From Streptomyces sp. PsTaAH-137 (lineage in GTDB: Bacteria > Actinomycetota > Actinomycetes > Streptomycetales > Streptomycetaceae): a stretch of 64,000 nt of DNA. Location of the stretch: NCBI RefSeq assembly GCF_003259365.1, contig NZ_QLLY01000010.1, positions 227,651 to 291,650 of the forward strand, written 5' to 3'. Each line of letters starts with the position of its first letter. Within the stretch, counting starts at the first letter, position 1. Shown here piece after piece: positions 45,201 to 53,721 of this stretch. The notes under the pieces were generated by a model. It did no database searches. It was not told the DNA's origin and was given only the letters and a program-made list of their open reading frames with translations. The position numbers were made by a program, and so were the translations under genes.

Positions 45201-47591
45201 ATGAGCCCCGCGAAGAGAGCGGCGACCCCGCCCGCCGCCGACCGCCACGACCTGATCCGTGTGCACGGCGCCCGCGAGAACAACCTCAAGGACGTCAGCA
45301 TCGAGATCCCCAAGCGCCGCCTCACGGTGTTCACGGGCGTCTCGGGTTCGGGCAAGAGCTCGCTCGTCTTCGACACCATCGCCGCCGAGTCGCAGCGGCT
45401 GATCAACGAGACGTACAGCTCGTTCGTGCAGGGCTTCATGCCGTCGCTGTCCCGCCCCGAGGTGGACGTCCTGGACGGTCTGACGACGGCGATCATCGTG
45501 GACCAGCAGCGGATGGGCTCGGATCCGCGGTCCACGGTCGGCACGGCGACGGACGCCCACGCGATGCTGCGCATCCTGTTCAGCCGGCTGGGCAAGCCGC
45601 ACATCGGGCCGCCGAGCGCGTTCTCCTTCAACACGGCGTCGGCCAAGGGCGCGGGCGCGATCAGCGTCGGCAACAAGAAGGCGGTCAAGGCGACGTTCGA
45701 GCGGCTCGGCGGCATGTGTCCGCGGTGCGAGGGCCGCGGCTCGGTCTCCGACATCGACCTGACCCAGCTCTACGACGACTCCAAGTCCCTCAACGAGGGC
45801 GCGCTCACCATCCCCGGCTACACGATGGACGGCTGGTACGGACGGATCTTCCGGGGCTGCGGCTTCTTCGACCCGGACAAGCCGATCAGCAAGTACACCA
45901 AGCGCGAGCTGAACGACCTGCTCCACAAAGAGCCTACGAAGATCAAGGTCGAGGGCATCAACCTCACCTACGAGGGCCTGATCCCGAAGATCCAGAAGTC
46001 GATGCTGTCGAAGGACATCGACTCGCTCCAGCCGCATGTACGGGCGTTCGTCGAGCGGGCCACGGCCTTCTCGGTCTGCCCGGAGTGCGACGGGACGCGG
46101 CTGGCCGAGGGGGCCCGTTCGAGCAAGATCAAGAAGATCTCGATCGCGGACGCCTGCCGGATGGAGATCCGGGACCTCGCCGAGTGGGTCCGCACCCTGA
46201 AGGAGCCCTCGGTCGCCCCGCTCCTCGAAGCGCTCCAGCAGAGCCTGGACTCGTTCGTGGAGATCGGCCTCGGCTATCTCTCCCTGGACCGCCCGGCCGG
46301 CACGCTCTCCGGCGGCGAGGCGCAGCGCGTGAAGATGATCCGCCACCTCGGCTCGTCCCTCACCGACGTCACCTACGTCTTCGACGAGCCGACGACGGGG
46401 CTGCACCCGCACGACATCAGCAACATGAACAATTTGCTCCTTCGCCTGCGCGACAAGGGCAACACGGTTCTGGTCGTCGAGCACAAGCCGCAGGTCATCG
46501 CGATCGCCGACCACGTGGTCGATCTCGGTCCGGGCGCGGGGACGGCGGGCGGCACGGTCTGTTTCGAGGGGGACGTGGACGGCCTGCGGGCCAGCGGCAC
46601 GACCACGGGCCGGCACATCGACGACCGCAGGTCGCTCAAGGAGGCCCCGCGCGACGCCACCGGCAAGCTGTCCATCCGCGGCGCCGACACCCACAACCTC
46701 CAGAAGGTGAACGTCGACATCCCGCTGGGCGTCCTGACCGTCGTCACCGGCGTGGCGGGCTCCGGAAAGAGCTCGCTCGTCCACGGCTCGGTCCCGCTCC
46801 AGGAGGGCGCCGAGGGTGTCGTCTCCGTCGACCAGACCCCGATCCGCGGGTCGCGCCGCAGCAACCCGGCGACGTACACCGGCCTCCTGGAACCGATCCG
46901 GAAGGCATTCGCGAAGGAGAACGGCGTGAAGCCCGCGCTCTTCTCCGCCAACTCCGAGGGCGCCTGCCCCACCTGCAACGGCGCGGGGGTCGTCTTCAGC
47001 GACCTGGCCATGATGGCGGGCGTCACGTCGACGTGCGAGGACTGCGAGGGGCGCCGGTTCGACTCCTCGGTCCTCGAGTACAAGTTCGGCGGGCGGGACA
47101 TCAGCGAGGTGCTGGCCATGCCGGTCGCGGAGGCCGAGGCCTTCTTCGCCGACGGCCCGGCCCGCACCCCGGCCGCCCACAAGATCCTCACCCGCCTCGC
47201 CGACGTCGGCCTCGGCTACCTCACCCTGGGCCAGCCCCTCACCACGCTCTCCGGGGGTGAACGGCAGCGGCTGAAGCTGGCTACTCACATGGCGGGCAAG
47301 GGCACCGGTGCGGGCACCGTCTACGTCATCGACGAGCCGACCACCGGCCTGCACCTGGCCGACGTCGACCAACTCCTCGGCCTCCTCGACCGGTTGGTCG
47401 ACTCGGGCGCGACGGTGATCGTGGTCGAGCACCACCCCGCCGTGATGGCCCACGCCGACTGGATCATCGACCTGGGCCCGGGGGCCGGCCACGACGGCGG
47501 CCGCATCGTCTTCGAGGGAACACCGGGCGATCTGGTGACGGAGCGCTCCACTGTGACCGGGGAGCATCTGGCTCGGTATGTGGGGGTGTGA
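45201..47591 (+). CDS. Short UvrA-like ABC ATPase (UvrA2-type)
   Basis: A 796-residue UvrA relative, shorter than true UvrA (~950 residues). It has two ABC modules: Walker A GVSGSGKSSLVFDT and GVAGSGKSSLV; signatures LSGGEAQRVKM and LSGGERQRLKLA; Walker B YVFDEPTTGLHP and YVIDEPTTGLHL. Zinc-binding Cys pairs are in CPRCEGRG, CPECDGTR, CPTCNGAG and CEDCEGRRF. The UvrB-binding region appears reduced. Members of this class confer tolerance to DNA-damaging drugs (DrrC-like) rather than general repair; role here inferred. Confidence 0.88.
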   Translation: MSPAKRAATPPAADRHDLIRVHGARENNLKDVSIEIPKRRLTVFTGVSGSGKSSLVFDTIAAESQRLINETYSSFVQGFMPSLSRPEVDVLDGLTTAIIVDQQRMGSDPRSTVGTATDAHAMLRILFSRLGKPHIGPPSAFSFNTASAKGAGAISVGNKKAVKATFERLGGMCPRCEGRGSVSDIDLTQLYDDSKSLNEGALTIPGYTMDGWYGRIFRGCGFFDPDKPISKYTKRELNDLLHKEPTKIKVEGINLTYEGLIPKIQKSMLSKDIDSLQPHVRAFVERATAFSVCPECDGTRLAEGARSSKIKKISIADACRMEIRDLAEWVRTLKEPSVAPLLEALQQSLDSFVEIGLGYLSLDRPAGTLSGGEAQRVKMIRHLGSSLTDVTYVFDEPTTGLHPHDISNMNNLLLRLRDKGNTVLVVEHKPQVIAIADHVVDLGPGAGTAGGTVCFEGDVDGLRASGTTTGRHIDDRRSLKEAPRDATGKLSIRGADTHNLQKVNVDIPLGVLTVVTGVAGSGKSSLVHGSVPLQEGAEGVVSVDQTPIRGSRRSNPATYTGLLEPIRKAFAKENGVKPALFSANSEGACPTCNGAGVVFSDLAMMAGVTSTCEDCEGRRFDSSVLEYKFGGRDISEVLAMPVAEAEAFFADGPARTPAAHKILTRLADVGLGYLTLGQPLTTLSGGERQRLKLATHMAGKGTGAGTVYVIDEPTTGLHLADVDQLLGLLDRLVDSGATVIVVEHHPAVMAHADWIIDLGPGAGHDGGRIVFEGTPGDLVTERSTVTGEHLARYVGV

Positions 47592-47614
47592 GGGCGGCTG
47601 ATGGGGGTGCGCGG

Positions 47615-47850
47615 GGCTGCACTTCTCGCGCAGTTCCCCGCGCCCCTGGGTCGTTCGTCATCCGCAGCTCTCGTCGTGGTTGCTCGCGCAGTTCCCCGCG
47701 CCCCTGAGATGCGCACTTCGTGCGCCATCTCATCAACAGAGGCGCAGCCTCTGAAGGGGAGGCTGCGCGCAGCGCATGCCTCAGGGGCGCGGGGAACTGC
47801 GCGAGAAGCGGCCGCCGGGCCGCGGACGAACGACAACCCAACACGGGCGC
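47615..47850. repeat. Composite intergenic repeat block
   Basis: Three cores: 47626-47648 and 47684-47706 on the minus strand, 47782-47804 on the plus strand. The middle and last bracket atgcgcacttcgtgcgccat and a cagcctctgaaggggaggctg mini-palindrome, giving a long foldback between the converging UvrA-like and MFS genes. No gene is present in 47592-47872. Confidence 0.82.
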
Positions 47851-47872
47851 GGGTGCCCTCGCCGTACGGGGA

Positions 47873-49336
47873 TCAGTGCGCGCCCCGCGCCCCGGTCCGC
47901 GTCGGCCGCAGGACGACCAGCGTCACCACGAACGCCGCCGCGATCAGCCCGGCCCCGATCCCGAACGCGAGCCGGTACCCCTCGGTCAGCGCTACGGCCC
48001 GGGCGCTGCCGTCGCGGGTGAGCGAGGCGGTCCGTGCCGCGGCGAGGGTCGACAGGACGGCGACGCCGAGCGCCATGCCGATCTGCTGCGTGGTGTTGAA
48101 CAGACCGGAGGCCAGCCCCGCGTCCTCCTCGCTCGCGGCCGACATGCCGAGCCCGGCGAGCGCCGGAAGCACCAGTCCGCCGCCGGATATCAGCAGCATC
48201 ACCGGCAGCAGATCGATCGTGTACTGCCCGTGGACGGGAACCCGGGCCAGGTAGCCGAGCGCGCCGCCGAGCAGCACGAGGCCCGCGAGTTGCACCGCCC
48301 GCTCCCCGAACCGCGCCGCCAGCCGCGCCGAGACACCGAGCGACACGGCCCCGATCAGTACGGCGGCGGGCAGCATCGCGAGGCCGGTGCCCAGAGCCCC
48401 GTAGCCGAGGACGCGCTGCATGTAGAGCGCGGCCAGCACCTGGAAGGCGAACATCGCGGCGAGGGTGAGGACTTGCGTGATGTTGGCCCCGGCGACGGTG
48501 CGGGAGCGCAGGACGCGCAGCGGCATCAGCGGTGTACGGGCGCGGGCCTGCCGCACGAAGAACCCGGCGACGAGCACGAGCCCCGCACCCACGGCGCCCC
48601 CTGCCCGTACCGAACTCAGCCCGTACGTCTCGATGTTGACGACTCCGAATATGGCCAGCATCAGACCGACGGTGATCAGCGCGGCGCCCCACACATCCGC
48701 CCCCGCCCGCAGTCCGGCCCCTCGATCCCCCGGCAGGGCGGGCACGGCGAGGGCGAGGACGGCGGCGCCGACGGGCAGGTTGATGAAGAAGATCCAGTGC
48801 CAGTCGAGCACGTCGGTCAGTACGCCGCCCAGCACCTGCCCGATCGACGCCCCGGCGGCGCCGGTGAAGCTGAACACGCCTATCGCTCTGGCCCGTTCGC
48901 GCGGGTCGTTGAAGAGCGTGACGAGGATGCCGAGCCCGACGGCCGCGGCCATGGCGCTGCCGACCCCCTGAAGGAAGCGGGCCGCCAGCAGCACGGCGGG
49001 CGTCGTGGCCAGCCCGGCCAGGAGCGACGCGGCGGTGAAGACGACGGTCCCCGCAAGGAACATCCGCTTCCGCCCGACCAGGTCGCCGAGCCGTCCTGCG
49101 AGCAGCAGCAGGCTGCCGAAGGCGATCAGGTAGGCGTTCACCACCCAGCTCAGGGTGGTCGCCGAGAAGCCCAGGTCCTGCTGGATCGCGGGCAGCGCGA
49201 CGGTGACGATGGAGCCGTCGAGAATGATCATCAGGGTCCCGGCGGCGATGACGCCGAGAGCGAGCCAGCGACTGCGCAGCCGGTCGCGGACTGCCCCTAC
49301 GACTTCTTCCTCGACCTCTGTGGATACGGCGGACAC
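47873..49336 (-). CDS. DHA2-family MFS drug exporter
   Basis: A 487-residue, about 14-helix transporter (EmrB/QacA type). Motif A reads AGRLGDLVGRKRMF, motif C region GAAGASIGQVLGGVLTDVLDWHWIFFINLP, helix 1 GTLMIILDGSIVTVALPAIQQDL. GTG 49336 has gaggggg upstream. Divergent from the MarR gene, which probably represses it. Confidence 0.9.
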   Translation of the reverse strand: MSAVSTEVEEEVVGAVRDRLRSRWLALGVIAAGTLMIILDGSIVTVALPAIQQDLGFSATTLSWVVNAYLIAFGSLLLLAGRLGDLVGRKRMFLAGTVVFTAASLLAGLATTPAVLLAARFLQGVGSAMAAAVGLGILVTLFNDPRERARAIGVFSFTGAAGASIGQVLGGVLTDVLDWHWIFFINLPVGAAVLALAVPALPGDRGAGLRAGADVWGAALITVGLMLAIFGVVNIETYGLSSVRAGGAVGAGLVLVAGFFVRQARARTPLMPLRVLRSRTVAGANITQVLTLAAMFAFQVLAALYMQRVLGYGALGTGLAMLPAAVLIGAVSLGVSARLAARFGERAVQLAGLVLLGGALGYLARVPVHGQYTIDLLPVMLLISGGGLVLPALAGLGMSAASEEDAGLASGLFNTTQQIGMALGVAVLSTLAAARTASLTRDGSARAVALTEGYRLAFGIGAGLIAAAFVVTLVVLRPTRTGARGAH

Positions 49337-49400
49337 GACAGGGCCCCCTCCGAGCCGGGCCGCCACCCCTGCCGGGCGACGACGACAACACGACCGTAGC

Positions 49401-49424
49401 AGATGGTTCTGTTGCAGACTATCT
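49401..49424. promoter_or_regulatory. Candidate MarR operator
   Basis: Imperfect inverted repeat agatggttctg ... cagactatct in the AT-rich 122-base gap between the exporter and MarR genes. Both promoters should lie here. Confidence 0.5.
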
Positions 49425-49458
49425 TTCTTGAAAATATTGATGGACTACCCTTGTCCGC

Positions 49459-49950
49459 ATGACCGCGATGACGCCCGCCCCCACCCGGACCAGGCCCGAC
49501 CTCTCGTACCTCCTGGACCACACCAGCCATGTGCTGCGTACGCGGATGGCGGCGGCGCTCGCCGAGATCGGTCTGACGGCGCGGATGCACTGCGTGCTCG
49601 TGCACGCGCTGGAGGAGGAGCGCACCCAGAACCAGCTGGCCGAGATCGGTGACATGGACAAGACGACGATGGTCGTCACGGTCGATGCCCTGGAGAAGGC
49701 GGGCCTGGCCGAACGCCGGCCGTCCAGCACCGACCGGCGGGCGCGGATCATCGCCGTGACGAAGGCGGGGGCCAAGGTCGCCGCGCGGAGTCAGGCGATC
49801 GTGGACGGGGTGCACGAGGAGGCCATCGCGGCGTTTCCTCCGGAGGACCGGGAGATGTTCCTCCGCCTGATCACGCACCTGGCCGCCGGCCACCTGAGCA
49901 CCCCGGTCCCGGGCCCGTCCCCCGCCCGTCGGCCGCGACAGCGGGGTTAG
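49459..49950 (+). CDS. MarR-family regulator
   Basis: A 163-residue winged-helix regulator (QNQLAEIGDMDKTTMVVTVDALEKAGLAERRPSSTDRRARIIAVTKAGAK). The wing motif DRR-AR is intact. It is divergent from the DHA2 exporter, a standard repressor/pump pair induced by the pump's substrate. Confidence 0.9.
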   Translation: MTAMTPAPTRTRPDLSYLLDHTSHVLRTRMAAALAEIGLTARMHCVLVHALEEERTQNQLAEIGDMDKTTMVVTVDALEKAGLAERRPSSTDRRARIIAVTKAGAKVAARSQAIVDGVHEEAIAAFPPEDREMFLRLITHLAAGHLSTPVPGPSPARRPRQRG

Positions 49951-49984
49951 GGGTCGGTCGGGTTCGTCGCCGGGTGCGGGCGGG

Positions 49985-50050
49985 TGGGGGCTGGTCGCGC
50001 AGTTCCCCGCGCCCCTGAGATGCGCACTTCGTGCGGCATCTCATCAACCT
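49985..50050 (-). repeat. Intergenic repeat copy
   Basis: One core at 49995-50017 (minus orientation) followed by gatgcgcacttcgtgcgg and catctcatcaac, the same sub-element found at 1-30, near 47709 and near 63310. It lies between the converging MarR and HelD genes. Confidence 0.8.
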
Positions 50051-52114
50051 TCAGTCGAACGGCAACGCCCGCGCGTGCACCACATCGAGACGCGACACGG
50101 CCCGGGTCAGGACCACGTACAGGCGTTCAAGCCCCCGCGCCTCGGCCTCCACGATCGCCGCGGGTTCCACGGCCACCACATGGTCGTACTCAAGGCCCTT
50201 GGCCTCCCCGGCCCCCAGCACCCCCACCCGTACCCCCAACTCATCGGCCCCGCCGACCTCGACCCCGGCGGCGACAAGCCCCGCCCGGACCCGCTCCACA
50301 TCCCCCTCGGCCGCGATCACCCCGACCGACCCCGCGAACCCGAGCGCCCTGCGCACCGCGTCCACGACCCCGCCCACCACATCCCCGACCTCGCACACCC
50401 GCAACTCCCCGTCCCCGCGCAGCGACCGCGCCGCCGGCACCTCCACGTCGATCCGCTCCAGCACCCGGTTGGCCAGCTCGACGACGGCCGCCGGCACCCG
50501 GAACCCCACGGTCAACGGCACCACCCGCGCCTCCGGCCGCCCGAGATGCCCGAGCAGAACGCCCCAACTCCGAGCCGCCCACGGCGTGGTGCCCTGCGCC
50601 AGATCCCCGAGCACGGTCAGCGAACCGAAGGCGGCCCGGCGCGCGATGACCCGGGCCTGCATCGGGGACAGATCCTGCGCCTCGTCGACGACGATGTGCC
50701 CGTACCCCTCGGGATGCCCGAGCAGCCCGGCGACCTCGTCGACGAGCACCAGATCGGCGGCCGACCACCGCGCGGACTTCCACGACCGCGCCGCCCGCGC
50801 CCCCACCAGCGCCCGCTGCTCCGCCGCATCGAGCACCCCGTCCGCGGCCCGCGCCAACTCCGCCGGATCAGAGAGCACTTGGTGCACGACCTCCTCGGCC
50901 CGCACCCGGGGCCACACGGCATCGACGTAGGCGCTCATGGGCCGTGACCGTTCGATGCGCTGGAGCCAGGCGCGGTTGACGTTGACGGCCCGCCGCTCGG
51001 CGCGTTCCTGGATGTGGCGCACGGCCCGGCTGCGTACCCGCTCGCGCCCGACGGCGTACGGCGGCGCCTCGGCGCGCACCCCTTCGACGATGCGCACCAA
51101 CTCGGCGGCGGGCACCCGCCACCGGTAGGAGACCTGCGGGTCGGGGACGGCGAGGTCGTCGACGATCCCGGCCGCCGAGACCCGCGCGTACAGCGCCCGC
51201 CGCAGCACCTCGGCCATCCGCACGTCGTGCTTGACGACGGCGGCGGCCTCGTCGTCGACGGCCCGTACGGTCAACGCCTCCGAGCCCACCAGCTCCTCCA
51301 CCGTCGACTGCCGCACCCCGCTCTCACCGAGCGCGGGCAGCACCGCGGAGATGTAGGTGAGGAAGGTCCGGTTGGGCCCGACGACCAGCAGCCCTCCGCG
51401 CTGGACGCGCTGCGGGAACGTATAGAGCAGGTACGCGGCCCGGTGCAGCCCCACGGCGGTCTTGCCGGTGCCTGGGGCGCCCTGTACGCACACGGACGCG
51501 GCCGGCGCCTCCCGCACCAGGTCGTCCTGCTCGGGCTGGATCGTCGCGGCGATGTCGCGCATCGGACCGACGCGCGGCCGCTCGATCTCCCCGGCCAGAA
51601 TCCGGCTCCCGGAATCCGCCTCTCCGGCCCCGATCCGCTCGTCCTCCAGGCTCGTCAGATCCGCCGAATCCCCCACGCTCCCCGGCGCCCACCCGAACCG
51701 GCGCCGTACATCCACACCCTGTGGATCCTTGGCGCTCGCCTGGTAGAACGCCCGTGACACCGGCGCCCGCCAGTCCACGACGAGCGGCGGCGCGGCCGGA
51801 TGCTCCGTGATGCGCAGCCGCCCCACGTGATAGCTCTGCCGCGCGTGCTCGCCGGCGTCCCCGAAGTCGAGCCGCCCGAAGAACAACGGCGCGGGCGGCA
51901 GCTCCTTCATCTCCTTGGCCCGGCTGCGCAGCTGATACCCGAACACCTCGGCGTCGGCACCGGAGGCGGAGGCGTTCTCCCCGATGACGACCTGCTCGTC
52001 GGCGCCGTCGACCATGGCGGCGAGGGCGGCGCGGCAGGCGTCGTGGAACCGGCGCTCGGAGTCGAGCAAGGAGTCGAGGGGGCCGAGCGGGCCGAGGGCG
52101 GAGTCATCACTCAT
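50051..52114 (-). CDS. HelD-like RNA polymerase-associated helicase
   Basis: A 687-residue SF1 helicase. The N-terminus is a coiled-coil/secondary-channel arm (SERRFHDACRAALAAM), then Walker A VQGAPGTGKTAVGLHRAAYLLY near residue 210, Walker B HIVVDEAQDLSPMQARVIARR, and C-terminal motifs VGFRVPAAVVELANRV and KGLEYDHVVAVEP. HelD proteins free stalled RNA polymerase from DNA; in Streptomyces a relative (HelR) displaces rifamycins. A rifamycin-associated element was not seen upstream. Confidence 0.87.
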   Translation of the reverse strand: MSDDSALGPLGPLDSLLDSERRFHDACRAALAAMVDGADEQVVIGENASASGADAEVFGYQLRSRAKEMKELPPAPLFFGRLDFGDAGEHARQSYHVGRLRITEHPAAPPLVVDWRAPVSRAFYQASAKDPQGVDVRRRFGWAPGSVGDSADLTSLEDERIGAGEADSGSRILAGEIERPRVGPMRDIAATIQPEQDDLVREAPAASVCVQGAPGTGKTAVGLHRAAYLLYTFPQRVQRGGLLVVGPNRTFLTYISAVLPALGESGVRQSTVEELVGSEALTVRAVDDEAAAVVKHDVRMAEVLRRALYARVSAAGIVDDLAVPDPQVSYRWRVPAAELVRIVEGVRAEAPPYAVGRERVRSRAVRHIQERAERRAVNVNRAWLQRIERSRPMSAYVDAVWPRVRAEEVVHQVLSDPAELARAADGVLDAAEQRALVGARAARSWKSARWSAADLVLVDEVAGLLGHPEGYGHIVVDEAQDLSPMQARVIARRAAFGSLTVLGDLAQGTTPWAARSWGVLLGHLGRPEARVVPLTVGFRVPAAVVELANRVLERIDVEVPAARSLRGDGELRVCEVGDVVGGVVDAVRRALGFAGSVGVIAAEGDVERVRAGLVAAGVEVGGADELGVRVGVLGAGEAKGLEYDHVVAVEPAAIVEAEARGLERLYVVLTRAVSRLDVVHARALPFD

Positions 52115-52153
52115 CCCTCCACGATAACCAAAAACGTTACCGGGTTACATTCT

Positions 52154-52774
52154 TTACTCTGTCACGCCATGCGCCAGCTGCCCGAACCCCAGCTCGGCGG
52201 CGCGCACCGCGTCCGCCTCGATCGCGTCGGCCGACTCCCCGGCCGCGATCCGCCGCCCGTTCTCCTGCGCCAGCACGCGCTGCACGGCGACGATCTGCCC
52301 GGCCGCGAGCCGCGCCTCGAACTCCGGGCCGCCCAGCGCCGCGGCCAGCGCCTTCTCCGACCGCTCCTGATACCCGTACAACCGCGCCACCAGCGCCGGC
52401 GTCCCGTACAACAACCGCTGATAGGCCAGCACCGCCGGGTGATCGCACAGCCCGGTCACCGGGTCCCGCCGCTCCAGCCCCGCCAGAAAGTGCCGCCGCA
52501 ACGCCTCCAGCGCGCTCTCCCCCGCCGCCCGCCCGGCCACGACCCGGGCCGCCTCGTCCTCGTGATCGGCGAACCGGTGCAGGACCAGGTCCTCCTTGGC
52601 CGCGAAGTACCGGAACAAGGTCGGCTTGGACACCTCGGCGGCGGCAGCCACCTCGGCCACGGACACCTGGTCGTACCCCCTCTCCAGGAACAGCCGGATC
52701 GCGGTCTCGGAGAGCGTCTCGCGGGTGCGCCGCTTCTTCAGTTCGCGGAGGGAGGGAGGGGGTGGGGTGGTCAT
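52154..52774 (-). CDS. TetR-family regulator
   Basis: A 206-residue regulator with helix-turn-helix TLSETAIRLFLERGYDQVSVAEVAAAAEVSKPTLFRYFAAKEDLVLHRF. ATG 52774. It lies 39 bases upstream of the HelD-like start on the same strand, so operon or promoter sharing is possible. The gap has gtaacccggtaac on the minus strand (two gtaac units), a candidate site. Ligand unknown. Confidence 0.88.
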   Translation of the reverse strand: MTTPPPPSLRELKKRRTRETLSETAIRLFLERGYDQVSVAEVAAAAEVSKPTLFRYFAAKEDLVLHRFADHEDEAARVVAGRAAGESALEALRRHFLAGLERRDPVTGLCDHPAVLAYQRLLYGTPALVARLYGYQERSEKALAAALGGPEFEARLAAGQIVAVQRVLAQENGRRIAAGESADAIEADAVRAAELGFGQLAHGVTE

Positions 52775-52806
52775 GGGGAGGAGGGTACGGGCCCGGCCCC
52801 GCCGAC

Positions 52807-53694
52807 TCAGGCAGCGGCGGCCCGCCGCCATGCGGGCTCCTCGGCCACCAGTCTCCACAGGTCGTCGAAGTGCTTGACCCACATGGCGATGGCGGCCTCG
52901 TCCTGGGTGCCGCGGTCCCCGGCGAGGACGGTGAGGTCGGTGTCGAAGCCCTTGGGGTCGTAGTACTCCGGACCACGCAGGGGCATACGGGTCGAGACGT
53001 TGTAGAGGCCGTGCAGGACGCGCTTGCGGTTGAAGATGCACAGCTTGTGGAGCGGAGGACCGTGGTAGACGCGGTACTCACAGCTCACGTCCATGCGCCC
53101 GATCCGGGTGAGGCCCTGCGCCAGTTCGGACAGGATCTGGTCGTACTCCTGACACTTGCGCTCGGCCCGCTCCCGGAACTCGGGCGAGTCCTGGGGCCTG
53201 TCGTCGTCACCCACCCGCGAGGGCACCCGCATCGGCTGGGAGAAGTCCGGCACCATGACCCGGATGACGACCCGTCGGGTGGGACCCGGGTTGTCCTCCA
53301 GGTGTTCGAGACGGTGGTACAGCTCGTTGTAGAGGGTCTCCCCCGTATAACCGAAGAAGCTGATCTCCACCCGCCGCGCCTGGAACGCCTCCGCCACGAA
53401 GCTGCCCAGAGACCGCGAGTCGACCCGGTCTCGTGCCGGGAGCCAGACGGCCTGGCTCAGTTCACGCAGCGCGTCGTAGAAGACGTATGCCACGCCACTG
53501 AGCAGAGCGACGAACAGGAACGTCTTGCCTGCCAGGGCATCCCCGACCGGTTTGACGCACTGGGCCAGCAGCCCCGTGACGGTGCCGGCCGCCAACAGGA
53601 TACGGACGGACACCGGCTGGAACCGCTCCCGGAACCGCCGTAGCGCGCGCCACCATCCAGCACCACTCTCCCGGTCCCCCGTACCGTAGGACAT
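52807..53694 (-). CDS. Membrane-anchored protein with the degenerate PLD-like domain shared by nearby GntR regulators
   Basis: A 295-residue protein. Two membrane helices lie near residues 29-47 (VSVRILLAAGTVTGLLA) and 58-75 (TFLFVALLSGVAYVFY). Residues ~105-290 match the C-terminal domain of the four neighbouring GntR proteins: VEISFFGYTGETLYNELYHRL, VVIRVMVPD, then LHKLCIFN with K217-x4-N222-x6-G229-x2-N232, and the end WVKHFDDLWRLVA. No DNA-binding domain. It may be the membrane counterpart of the regulators. Family not known to me. Confidence 0.72.
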   Translation of the reverse strand: MSYGTGDRESGAGWWRALRRFRERFQPVSVRILLAAGTVTGLLAQCVKPVGDALAGKTFLFVALLSGVAYVFYDALRELSQAVWLPARDRVDSRSLGSFVAEAFQARRVEISFFGYTGETLYNELYHRLEHLEDNPGPTRRVVIRVMVPDFSQPMRVPSRVGDDDRPQDSPEFRERAERKCQEYDQILSELAQGLTRIGRMDVSCEYRVYHGPPLHKLCIFNRKRVLHGLYNVSTRMPLRGPEYYDPKGFDTDLTVLAGDRGTQDEAAIAMWVKHFDDLWRLVAEEPAWRRAAAA

Positions 53695-53721
53695 GCGTCG
53701 CCTCCCGCTCCGGACGGGAAC

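Noticed and set aside
47720..49399. A 559-residue plus-strand open frame
   Set aside because: Opens in repeat DNA and then runs antisense to the DHA2 exporter; no recognisable domain.
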